A stretch of DNA of 64,000 bases from G963676655 sp963676655. GTDB lineage: Bacteria; Verrucomicrobiota; Lentisphaeria; Victivallales; Victivallaceae. Positions 34,501 to 41,794 of the stretch are shown piece by piece (the stretch's first letter is position 1; each line of letters begins with the position of its first letter). The notes beneath the pieces are model-generated. The model saw only the letters and a program-made list of their open reading frames with translations, did not search any database and was not told where the DNA came from. Where the stretch lies: NCBI GenBank assembly GCA_963676655.2, contig CAXXKX010000003.1, positions 3,038,001 to 3,102,000 of the forward strand, in the 5' to 3' direction. Position numbers and translations under genes: made by a program.

Positions 34501-35548
34501 TGTCCTTATCTATATTGTAGATACTGTAATCCCGGCCCGGCCATTTGCCCCAGGTGGAAAAGTTGTTGTAGTAGCGCAGTCCTGATTCAAAAGAAGGGTT
34601 AGGCAGTAAATTTCTGCTTGAGGCGAAATCCGGAATATTGATGCGGTCGTTCTTCCAGAAGTTTATTCCGTTGTAAGTATTGGTATTCTTCAGGGATTCG
34701 CCGGAAGTATTGCGCATGTCCAGCTTAAAAGATATATGTCCGTCCTTTGCCGGAGTGATCCGCATTACGACACAATATTTCCATTGGTTCCCCTTGTCCG
34801 CTTCATTCTTTCTTTCTTCGATGTATAAATAGTTGCCGTCAGAAAACATCAAGGTGAAACTGCTTGCCGGCTTATCAGGGTTGAAAACTATCTTATGCAT
34901 TTTGCCTTTGAAGACGTTACGACGTCCGTACGGAGCTTTGTTGTCGGAAATCCGATAGGGTTTGCCGTCAATGAGCATTTTCATCCCGGCGACGTTCTGA
35001 AATGGCCTGAAAGTTAAGAACAACCCTTTGTCGATACGGCCGGTTCCGGACGGAAGCTCAAACGAATAGTCAAAGTTTACCAGCCCGTCTTTAAGAATAT
35101 CTATTTTTTCCGTGAATACTCCGTCTTTTTTATCCTTGGCGGACGCGAAAAATGATTTCTTTATGACGATGGAATTTTTTTCTTTATCAAGCGAGACAAC
35201 CCCCAAGTCCCCTTTGAACGGAGAACCGGAACCTGCTTTCGTACTGCCCCAGTAACTTATCCCCATGATCGGCTTGGGCGCTCCACCGGTATAAAGATAC
35301 TGGATCAGCGGCAGGTTATGGCGTAATTGCAGAACATTATCCCCGCAGGAGATAGAATAACTCATTTTCGGGGTGCCTTTAGTGCCGTGCGTCTTGATTA
35401 CTTCTTTGGCCTCGATGACCGGCATTGCCTGGATTATTTCCGCTGCCGCAAACGGGGCGGGGGGAGCTGTCAATTTTTCCACTCCATAAAGCGACGATAT
35501 ACCTGTGATCAAGATATAAAAAGGGCCTAATAGGTAATGATAACGCAT
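31508..35548 (-). CDS. Large secreted multidomain glycosidase-like protein (CBM4/9-like, TIM barrel, CBM9-like)
   Basis: 1346 aa. N-terminal signal peptide (MRYHYLLGPFYILITGISSL), then a beta-rich region (about 40-300), a CBM4/9-type domain opening RNLLPNPSFESGLRYY (about 312-470), a linker domain, and a clan GH-A-like barrel (about 590-960). In the barrel NEWFIHGECNSG (about 694) supplies a possible acid/base Glu and VPIYWNEGIYH (about 808) a possible nucleophile, as in GH39 or GH5-like proteins. The C-terminus (about 1117-1340) resembles CBM9: IKIDGNGDDWKDIP, FLYLYVGVTDDKAW, DSLQVYIDTLGDNG. AAGGA seven bases upstream supports the start. The enzyme family is tentative; the binding domains are clearer. 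Confidence 0.72.
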   Translation of the reverse strand: MRYHYLLGPFYILITGISSLYGVEKLTAPPAPFAAAEIIQAMPVIEAKEVIKTHGTKGTPKMSYSISCGDNVLQLRHNLPLIQYLYTGGAPKPIMGISYWGSTKAGSGSPFKGDLGVVSLDKEKNSIVIKKSFFASAKDKKDGVFTEKIDILKDGLVNFDYSFELPSGTGRIDKGLFLTFRPFQNVAGMKMLIDGKPYRISDNKAPYGRRNVFKGKMHKIVFNPDKPASSFTLMFSDGNYLYIEERKNEADKGNQWKYCVVMRITPAKDGHISFKLDMRNTSGESLKNTNTYNGINFWKNDRINIPDFASSRNLLPNPSFESGLRYYNNFSTWGKWPGRDYSIYNIDKDNVRSGKRSLRISVWKAYPDPNFINTFTIPTKPGSKYTFSFYAKSEAPGQILEFNCVTAQWGKFPKHQSFKLTGDWKRYSVTFTAPNSAATVMFKVKNYSNKEKVDSFIDDLQLEENEHASEFANRPFGSELTTSDPDNFLDPKQKVNAKLRIYGPPDLTGTVDYKVKDFYYRELAGGKAQFKTDASGEALITLPLDGKLGTGVFVVTAEYNFADGKKYSDYYRLTIMKLIDKDFKHRELFACGSDVRNCRGEASVRRLRGLGFGSNNYQTTKLQNDLFAKYGIRNTGSGVLGCGPKGKDSVLQLQNALRKRLKVEPYSEALKDEIEKLSYQLAKANPWVNEWFIHGECNSGAGKFKVLTDRDNKSFAKFILACYDGVKKADPAKKFALTGGPANMLKNGGIRDIDNWLGCVRELRPGIKFDAIAIHPYRRVPESPDLDADTVTLLKVLHKYGYDEVPIYWNEGIYHRAWQVKEWGLDPHKGCSTDHWRCGTPTYDMGWGERIAAAYYARSWLVGLKYADHIKSYNGWGGTNMSIDTEMTPLALQKIPNTLAHILGNATYKADIRFAPNLRAYVFEDEKQRPVAALWSYVPMVDRGFEPSPEAEIKFSGLNPEFIDLMGNKVLASIDKNGCAVIPVGPFPLFIRTEAGSLNTLCSVLKNARLKNSNEFPLNVSLQLKNQTQAEIIFNNRISRDFTGTVEITSESKPVREKLAIREMTSKSVTITLPQKISASQINKISIPVKVTEDKGGSVSKDLALWAQAALYRNKPIKIDGNGDDWKDIPSIKLSNMQIFKTSGGTRSLPVKHSYGGKADFSAEYKLAWDRDFLYLYVGVTDDKAWFPAMKNDSSDWTKDSLQVYIDTLGDNGRRISKETFDFNDYNYDISMTSAKGKVNVYRRAAPEQQIAGGLDAPKPNMVEPGVKAAVKLTSTGYVYEVAFPRRLIAPLNLKENTFFRLGLMINDNDGKGPKGGLSNIPGKNTSPYKNPEQWPGILLVREADK

Positions 35549-35572
35549 GATTGTTCCTTGTTGTATGTTATT

Positions 35573-35718
35573 TTATTTACTGAGGCGCCAGTCGCTGTCA
35601 GCGGTGGTGCCGACCCGGGCATTGACCACATTGCCTTCTTTCATCAGGAAATTAGCGGAGTTATTATGGCGCCAGGCAACGCCGTAACTATCAGTGGTTC
35701 CAATGTAGTAAGCCTTTA
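35573..35718 (-). pseudogene. C-terminal remnant of a pseudopilin-like gene
   Basis: The minus-strand frame ending at 35573-35575 reads YYIGTTDSYGVAWRHNNSAN followed by FLMKEGNVVNARVGTTADSD and WRLSK. The segment RHNNSANFLMKEGNVV is the 'H-x9-DG'-like tail typical of pseudopilin-type proteins. There is an in-frame stop a little upstream and no prepilin motif. It sits where the other cluster has an intact pseudopilin, between URO-D and glycosidase genes. Confidence 0.6.
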
Positions 35719-35809
35719 GTTTGATAAAGTTTACTTCCCTGAAAATCAAAATTCAAAAAAACTTTTATTTTTGTTGTTTTGCATTAAAACGAATATTGAA
35801 TGATCATTT

Positions 35810-35893
35810 TTAAGCCGACACAAAACTGTCTGACTCGCCGGGAATCGCTTCCCGACGGTGGTTATCAGACTTATGCTTTGTCTTGGCATTCAT
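35810..35893 (-). pseudogene. Possible N-terminal remnant of the same pseudopilin gene (27 aa)
   Basis: AAAGGAG precedes an ATG at 35891-35893 that encodes MNAKTKHKSDNHRREAIPGE and seven more residues before a stop. Its place directly after the URO-D gene and before the C-terminal remnant suggests that the two are the ends of one gene whose centre was lost. The DNA contains a hairpin CGGGAA-TCGC-TTCCCG (35839-35854) nested inside GTCTGA/TCAGAC (35828-35833/35865-35870). The rest of 35549-35917 is AT-rich and holds nothing else that I can support. Confidence 0.3.
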
Positions 35894-35917
35894 TTTTCTG
35901 TCTCCTTTTGTTGTTTT

Positions 35918-36958
35918 TTAGTTATTTGAAATTTCCGAAAATAAAGTTTCAATATTTTCTGCTGGAATGTCCGGTAAAATAGCCTCATGGCTTGGGGATA
36001 TTATAAGGCCGGTGGGAAATATTTCTTTCAGCTCATCGACTTTTAATTTTATTTCCCCGGAAGTTCCGCTTATCAATAAGTGCTGAGCATCCACCCCGCC
36101 GCAAAAAGCCACTTTATCGCCATAGTCGGCCTGCAAGTTCCGCGGATTCATTCCGGTTGCCAAAGCCTGAATCGGGTGAATAACGTCAACTCCCATTTCA
36201 ATCAGGTCAGGTATTATTTCGGCCACTGCCCCGCACGAATGATGAACAACTTTCAGTCCGTAAGACTTCGCTTGATCAATAAGCAACCTGGTTCCCGGAA
36301 AAACCAGTTCCCGCAATAATTCAGAGGAAAGCATAAGACTGTTCTGACTACCGAAATCGTTGCCGATTAATACCGCGTCAAGCCTGCCTTTGCCCGCTTC
36401 ATAAAAAATTTCATTCGCTTTCAAATAAAATCCAGTTATTCTATCTATTACCGCCTTGAACATTTCAGGCTCAGTCAGCATCTTTATCAGGGCGGTTTCC
36501 ATGCCGAACGCGGCACATGCGTCCTGGAAATGCGCAGACCACATAACCCCCATGACCGCCATATCCGCCGGGGCTTTACTTATTGCTTCACGACACTCCG
36601 CCAAAGACATGTGGTCAGACGGTTCCGGCCATAAAAAGTCATCAACGTCAGACGGATTTGAGTAATCCTCAAAAAATCCCGGTGCAGTCAGGGTGCGTTC
36701 TTCGTAATCCGTATTCCCGTTCTTTTTGGCAAAGTCAAAAGCACAGGCAATATGATTTGCCGGATCATTATTGTATGGAACCTCCACCGGATAAATATCA
36801 TCATTGATTTTCTTTTTAAGCTCATCGATGCTTTTTACGCTGAAATGCTGAAGCAATCCCGGAACGGCGTCAGGCACGGGCAGTCCCAGCCACGATGCCG
36901 GATAATCGACTTTTTCGCGAGCAACGGTTGCCATAAAACGTTCTTTGTGAGTCATCAT
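35918..36958 (-). CDS. URO-D-fold methyltransferase family protein (second)
   Basis: 346 aa. N-terminus MTHKERFMATVAREKVDYPA is the family's opening helix. Later KVVHHSCGAVAEIIPDLIEMGVDVIHPIQ contains the His and Cys that in methyl-cobamide:CoM methyltransferase-like members form the zinc site (HxC), followed by KVAFCGGVDAQHLL. It is therefore more like the corrinoid/zinc methyltransferase branch than the haem decarboxylase. The start overlaps the fucosidase stop by 4 bases (36955-36958), so they are coupled. The product at 17211-18329 is a distant homologue with YHSDG in place of HHSCG. Confidence 0.82.
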   Translation of the reverse strand: MMTHKERFMATVAREKVDYPASWLGLPVPDAVPGLLQHFSVKSIDELKKKINDDIYPVEVPYNNDPANHIACAFDFAKKNGNTDYEERTLTAPGFFEDYSNPSDVDDFLWPEPSDHMSLAECREAISKAPADMAVMGVMWSAHFQDACAAFGMETALIKMLTEPEMFKAVIDRITGFYLKANEIFYEAGKGRLDAVLIGNDFGSQNSLMLSSELLRELVFPGTRLLIDQAKSYGLKVVHHSCGAVAEIIPDLIEMGVDVIHPIQALATGMNPRNLQADYGDKVAFCGGVDAQHLLISGTSGEIKLKVDELKEIFPTGLIISPSHEAILPDIPAENIETLFSEISNN

Positions 36959-38256
36959 AGTTTTGCATGTCCTTTAGTGATGTCATCGAGAGACAACTTA
37001 TTAAATTCCAGCTTTAGGATAACAGCTTCGTTCGCGAGACGGTCGGCTGGAATGTTCCATACATGCAGCCATGCTTTGCGGTCTTCATGCAATGACGGCA
37101 TAAGCTCCACTCCGGTCTTGAACTCCTCTCCGCTATTCAAAAGCGTCGCTTTCTGAGGCTTAACCGTCAAAGGCTTCAGCGCAATACCGGTCTTGCGCGG
37201 CGCTTGCAGTAAATAAACATAGAGAGAGTTATCTTTTCTTCCCAGTAATATATTTCCGTTATCAATTACCAGCGGCAGCGGCTCCACTTGTTCAAAAGCC
37301 TCTTTGACCCTGTTGTACCATTGTCCGACCCCTTCGAGAATTTTAATGGCTTCATCCGGAAATGTTCCGTCTGCTCGAGGGCCGACATTTAAAAGGTAAT
37401 TCCCTTTTTTCGCCATGTGTTTAGTTATATTCCGGGTGATAACCCCGACTGTGAAGTAGTCCTCGCTGAAACGGAATCCCCAGCTTTCCGAGCCGATAGA
37501 TTCACACGCTTCAGTTGGCTTGGTATATACCTGCGCCATATTCAGCCTGACATCATCAAAATCTCTTTCCGGAGTCGAAAAATCCCCCTTGTCAAAGCCC
37601 CGGTCATTAATGATAATTCCAGGCATAAGCGAGCGAATCAAGCGGTTGACAGATTCATCCCGGACATTAATGGTCTGCTCATTAGCATCCCACCAGAAGC
37701 CGGATATTTTACCGTAATTGGTGCATAATTCCCTAACCTGAGCCTTGACAAACTCCATATATTTTTCGACATTCGGTTCGTCTCCGGCCTCCGGGCCGGG
37801 AAGCTCATAACTCCGCCCCTGATTCGGATAATATTTGCAGTTCATATCCGGAGCTGAATAATATATGCATAACGGAAAGTTGCGTCGGTGACATGCGTCC
37901 GACAACATTTTCAAGATATCTTTACGATATGGAGTATTGGTGATGTTATATTCCGTCTGACGGGTATCCCACATGCAAAAGCCGTCAATGTGTTTAGCGG
38001 TAAAGCAAATATATTTCATCCCGGCGTTCTCTGCAATATCCAGCCACTGATCCGGATCGAACTTGACAGGATTGAATTCATCAATCAGCCGGGAGTATTC
38101 ACGCCTTGAAATTCTTCGGCGAAATTGTTCCTGCTCGTGCCAGGCGTTGATTGAGTATAGTCCCCAGTGAATAAAAAGCCCAAAGCGTTTTTCAAAGAAC
38201 GATTCACTTTTGTCATTCGCCTTTTGGGACACAGGTTGCGGCTGTAAACTTATCAT
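36955..38256 (-). CDS. GH29 alpha-L-fucosidase
   Basis: 433 aa with the GH29 hallmarks: RFGLFIHWGLYSINAWHEQE at the N-terminus, GMKYICFTAKHIDGFCMWDT (about 80-100) and ISGFWWDANE (about 186-192), whose Asp is the likely nucleophile. The tail has GNYLLNVGPRADGTF, also conserved. No signal peptide, so it acts inside the cell. It lies 15 bases after the LacI-type gene and overlaps the URO-D gene downstream, forming one transcription unit. Family enzymes release alpha-linked L-fucose. Confidence 0.9.
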   Translation of the reverse strand: MISLQPQPVSQKANDKSESFFEKRFGLFIHWGLYSINAWHEQEQFRRRISRREYSRLIDEFNPVKFDPDQWLDIAENAGMKYICFTAKHIDGFCMWDTRQTEYNITNTPYRKDILKMLSDACHRRNFPLCIYYSAPDMNCKYYPNQGRSYELPGPEAGDEPNVEKYMEFVKAQVRELCTNYGKISGFWWDANEQTINVRDESVNRLIRSLMPGIIINDRGFDKGDFSTPERDFDDVRLNMAQVYTKPTEACESIGSESWGFRFSEDYFTVGVITRNITKHMAKKGNYLLNVGPRADGTFPDEAIKILEGVGQWYNRVKEAFEQVEPLPLVIDNGNILLGRKDNSLYVYLLQAPRKTGIALKPLTVKPQKATLLNSGEEFKTGVELMPSLHEDRKAWLHVWNIPADRLANEAVILKLEFNKLSLDDITKGHAKL

Positions 38257-38271
38257 ATCTGTAAAATGTCC

Positions 38272-39288
38272 TTATTTTTTATCGATGGCGCAGGTTGAAC
38301 TGCGGACAACCAGACTGGTTGCCAGCTCCACGTCACTAACCTTGCTGCCGCCCTTGATATGGTGCAGCAATAAATCAAAAGCTTTTTCCCCCATTTCGAT
38401 GAATGGCTGGGAAATTGTTGTCAAAGGAGGACTGGAAAAAAAAGTGTAATCCAGACCGGCAAAACCAATTACCGATAAATCGTCAGGAACTTTAATTCCC
38501 GTTTCGTGACAAACCATCAGTACCTGCATTGCAACAGGGTCGCTTCCGCAAACTACGGCGGTCGGCTTATGTGCATTAAAAAATGCGATTATTATTGCTC
38601 TTTCCTTGTTTGATAATGTAAGATATCCTTGAGTTTCACAAATGTTATTTTCAGAATCCAACCCCAACTCCCGCATTGCTGACAAGTAACCTTCAGCCCT
38701 GATCCGGCTGAATTCAGAATCCAAAGAAGAGGCTATATGCGCGATTTTCCTGTGACCAAGCCGGTACAAATATGAAACCGCCTCTTTCATGCCGTTAAAA
38801 TCATCGGATGATATTCGGGAACACCAGTCATGGTGAGATCTGGCGTCGACCAGGACAATCGGGATGCCGACAGCTTCAAGCTCACTCCGCAATGCATTCA
38901 GAGTATCCCCTTCTATGGAGCGACAAATAACTCCGGCGACACGGTGCCCGATGCATTGTTGAATAATTTCATTTAAATCTCCAGGCTTGATTACCGGAAG
39001 AAGCTTCATGAAATAACCACTTCTCGTGCAGGAATTGGCTATCCCCGTGAGAATATCCATGGAATAACTACCGGAAAAACCGCCTATGACACCAATTACA
39101 TTTGTCTTGCCTGTCTTGATCGCCCTGGCAATTTCGTTGCGGCGATATCCCATGCGTTCAGCAGTTTTTAATATTTTCTGCTTTGTTTTGTCTGCAATTC
39201 TTATCGTTGTCGCACGTCCGTTAAGAACCAGCGAGACTGTCGGTTGACTAACTCCAGCTTCCCGCGCTATGTCTTTCATTGTAATCAT
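38272..39288 (-). CDS. LacI-family regulator of the fucosidase/URO-D cluster
   Basis: 338 aa (335 if the ATG at codon 4 is used). Helix-turn-helix MKDIAREAGVSQPTVSLVLN, hinge with RAIKTGKTNVIGVIGGFSGS, then a sugar-binding-type effector domain and a C-terminus ending VELATSLVVRSSTC. It is the first gene of the minus-strand cluster (fucosidase, URO-D, large glycosidase, pseudopilin follow). The consensus promoter upstream carries a perfect palindrome, so autoregulation is likely. Confidence 0.9.
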   Translation of the reverse strand: MITMKDIAREAGVSQPTVSLVLNGRATTIRIADKTKQKILKTAERMGYRRNEIARAIKTGKTNVIGVIGGFSGSYSMDILTGIANSCTRSGYFMKLLPVIKPGDLNEIIQQCIGHRVAGVICRSIEGDTLNALRSELEAVGIPIVLVDARSHHDWCSRISSDDFNGMKEAVSYLYRLGHRKIAHIASSLDSEFSRIRAEGYLSAMRELGLDSENNICETQGYLTLSNKERAIIIAFFNAHKPTAVVCGSDPVAMQVLMVCHETGIKVPDDLSVIGFAGLDYTFFSSPPLTTISQPFIEMGEKAFDLLLHHIKGGSKVSDVELATSLVVRSSTCAIDKK

Positions 39289-39322
39289 TATTATTTCGTT
39301 TCCGTAAATATTTCATCCTTGC

Positions 39323-39362
39323 TAATACGTATTATTATAATCGTATTTGCATGTTTTGTCAA
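39323..39362 (-). promoter_or_regulatory. Consensus promoter with perfect operator palindrome upstream of the LacI-type gene
   Basis: On the minus strand TTGACA (39357-39362), 17 bases and TATAAT (39334-39339) match the sigma-70 consensus fully. TAATACGTATTA (39323-39334), a perfect 12-bp palindrome with central CG, overlaps the -10 edge and the likely start of transcription, the usual site of LacI-family repression. Confidence 0.8.
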
Positions 39363-39506
39363 TAGGCACCATCAATTTTTATCGGGTTTTCGACGGTTTG
39401 TGCCGTAAACAAGCAAGTAATAATATTATCTTCAGATACGTTTCTGCAAACTGAATGTTTTTTGCATGCGGGTTCTTGATTTTGGATATTTATTGCTTGC
39501 AAAAAT

Positions 39507-41591
39507 TTAAGTATTTCTCATTAACTCCAAAGTTTTGCGGCATCTACGGGTGCAATCTCTCAACTGAGCCCTGCTCAGGGCATCATAAACAATGATTGAA
39601 GGTCCCGGTAGGGAGAATGAAACAGGCATATAATAACCGTCCATTTTATCTGCAACAACTTCAATCGTAAACCATTGTTCTTCTGCTTCCTGCAGGTTGT
39701 CATCACATGCTGCGACATAAAATGCAGTTACCGCTTCCATCAACTGCATCATGTCGACTCCATAGTAAAGTAGTCTACGATCTTCTGCCAGACGTTTTTC
39801 ATATGCTCCGTGTTTGAGTTCCAAAAGGCGCATTTCCCGCGGACTGCATGGAATTAGGTTATTGTTATCTTCCAACGATAACCTATCTCTTTCACACGTC
39901 AGGGATTTATTAGTAATCTCAAGAGCATTTTTCAGTAGCTTTACGGATTCCCGCGCAGACTCAACTGCTTCTCTGGTAGTAAAATGGTCATTACCGACAA
40001 CAGTTTTCTCACTTGTATTGCCGCTCCAGCTTATTAACTGAGTCAACATACTGGTACTGCTCCATGCTCGCCACTGGCTGCAATAGGCCATCGCTTCTTC
40101 AATCAGTTCATAGGCTTTCCTCATTTCTTTCGCATAAGAGCCGTACCAGAGGCAGAAGTATTCATCCAGTAAAGCGTTGACATCCGTCTTAATGTTCCAG
40201 GATAACTGTGCGTGCAGCAACTGGTTCAAAGTTCTCATTCCCCAGTTTATGAAAGGTAAATGCATATAGGTTATTCCGGCAACACCGGCAGATAAATAGT
40301 TGCTCATGTCATGGCTCATGCGTTCAGTAAAGATAAGAGGCAAATCCACAAATTTCGAAACATTATAATACTCACATACCATAATAAAGTTTTTCGGAGC
40401 ACTCTTCAACCATGCTCGTAGATTATCAGCGTATAGTTTGTTCCATAAACAACTATTATCGTCAAAATCATGAGCATAGCATCGGTTGATCGGGAAAAAT
40501 GTAATGAAGTCGCCAGCATCCAGCAGGTTTTGCGGGATCGGATTTACGGGAGCTCCAATTGTTGCAGTTCCCTCGTAGGCGCAGATTGACATCCTAATCG
40601 GATGATTCAAACGCCCGTCTACCAGGGCCACATTGAGAATCTCACGTAAAGCAGAGATAAAGTGCAATATCTGGTCGCTGGGGTTGCCGATTTTTACGCA
40701 ATTTTCACAAGTGCACGATTTCCCCCAAGTATCAAACCCCCAAATGTCCACCCGGTCGGCATAATACCATTTCCCATTCAACAGCTTAAGCAGTTCGTCT
40801 CCAACGTATGCGATCATATCGTCACAACAGACGCAGAATTGGGTTTTCAATGCGGTTTCTTTTGTTCGTTCGCCGTTTTCCGGCAGCCCATACCATTCAG
40901 GATGCTCGTTCCAAACGGTTTCGCCTGACGGAAGTATCCGCTCCTGATGTAACATGTCAGTCAAAATATGGCCACCTACAGCGGCAGACATGCCTAGTTT
41001 CTCACAAAGATTTGCAGTGTACGGTCTGCAACCGGAAATATTAAGACGATTACGAGCCATCCATAACCAAAGGTCAGCTGAGTCTTGTGACTTATATTCG
41101 AAGATAAATCCGCGTCCGAGTTCAAATGATGGTCCGTGGTTTTGTTTTTTCTCCGGTAGCACCAGGCTGTCTTTTTTTTTCGGGCAGATTTCACCTGCGG
41201 GTCCAGGGGCAAACCAACGCCAGCCTTGCATCCTGAGTAATTCGTACGCCCCGTACAGGACTCCGGTCCTGCCGGAGCCAGAGATTTTTATTCCGTTTGC
41301 AACCGGTTCAAGCAAGAATGATTCATTTTTGCTGGAAAAATCTTCCACATGCAAATAAATATTAAATGCGTCTGCGATATCACAGTAACTTTCATGGGAA
41401 GCAATTTGAATGTTTGCGTCAAGCGTTTGAGATAAATAACTTTTCAGCTCAGTTGCGGTAAAAGAAATAGTACAACGAGCGGCTAATTCCGTTTGCGTTC
41501 GAAAATCAATTTCCTCCTCCTGGTGTGCCCAGGAGGAAACCAGCTTGTCTGTTCCCGAAAACGGAATTCGGATTATCAGGTTCATACTCAT
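39507..41591 (-). CDS. DUF4838-type glycoside-hydrolase-like protein
   Basis: 694 aa, no signal peptide. The N-terminal part (about 90-140: ISGSGRTGVLYGAYELLRMQ followed by GWRWFAPG) is the alpha-glucuronidase/GH20-type N-terminal domain. A barrel-like middle follows, with a CxxC pair (TCENCVKIG), a VDIWGFDTWG patch and IMVCEYYN, as in DUF4838 proteins. The enzymatic activity of this family is not established for this protein. Last gene of the MDR - Gfo/Idh - symporter run. A 10-bp perfect hairpin separates it from the symporter gene, so its expression may be uncoupled from that gene's. Confidence 0.7.
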   Translation of the reverse strand: MSMNLIIRIPFSGTDKLVSSWAHQEEEIDFRTQTELAARCTISFTATELKSYLSQTLDANIQIASHESYCDIADAFNIYLHVEDFSSKNESFLLEPVANGIKISGSGRTGVLYGAYELLRMQGWRWFAPGPAGEICPKKKDSLVLPEKKQNHGPSFELGRGFIFEYKSQDSADLWLWMARNRLNISGCRPYTANLCEKLGMSAAVGGHILTDMLHQERILPSGETVWNEHPEWYGLPENGERTKETALKTQFCVCCDDMIAYVGDELLKLLNGKWYYADRVDIWGFDTWGKSCTCENCVKIGNPSDQILHFISALREILNVALVDGRLNHPIRMSICAYEGTATIGAPVNPIPQNLLDAGDFITFFPINRCYAHDFDDNSCLWNKLYADNLRAWLKSAPKNFIMVCEYYNVSKFVDLPLIFTERMSHDMSNYLSAGVAGITYMHLPFINWGMRTLNQLLHAQLSWNIKTDVNALLDEYFCLWYGSYAKEMRKAYELIEEAMAYCSQWRAWSSTSMLTQLISWSGNTSEKTVVGNDHFTTREAVESARESVKLLKNALEITNKSLTCERDRLSLEDNNNLIPCSPREMRLLELKHGAYEKRLAEDRRLLYYGVDMMQLMEAVTAFYVAACDDNLQEAEEQWFTIEVVADKMDGYYMPVSFSLPGPSIIVYDALSRAQLRDCTRRCRKTLELMRNT

Positions 41592-41630
41592 AGTTTACGT
41601 AAGCCTTTTTGTTTGTTAAAGTTAATATTC

Positions 41631-41653
41631 CCTGAAAAAAACCTTTTTTCAGG
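41631..41653 (-). other. Hairpin between the symporter and DUF4838 genes
   Basis: CCTGAAAAAA (41631-41640) and TTTTTTCAGG (41644-41653) form a 10-bp perfect stem with a 3-base loop. It could act as a terminator or mRNA-processing element; no extra T-run follows on the minus strand, so termination is uncertain. Confidence 0.4.
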
Positions 41654-41794
41654 CCTCTAATTTAATATTGGCGTTAATACACTCATATTATGTTTTAGCT
41701 GATTCATATTTTGGTTTATTTTCCAGTGATAAATCAAAGTACCATGCCCCCACCTCTTTTCAAATTTTCAGTTTTCTATAGGATGACAGTATTT

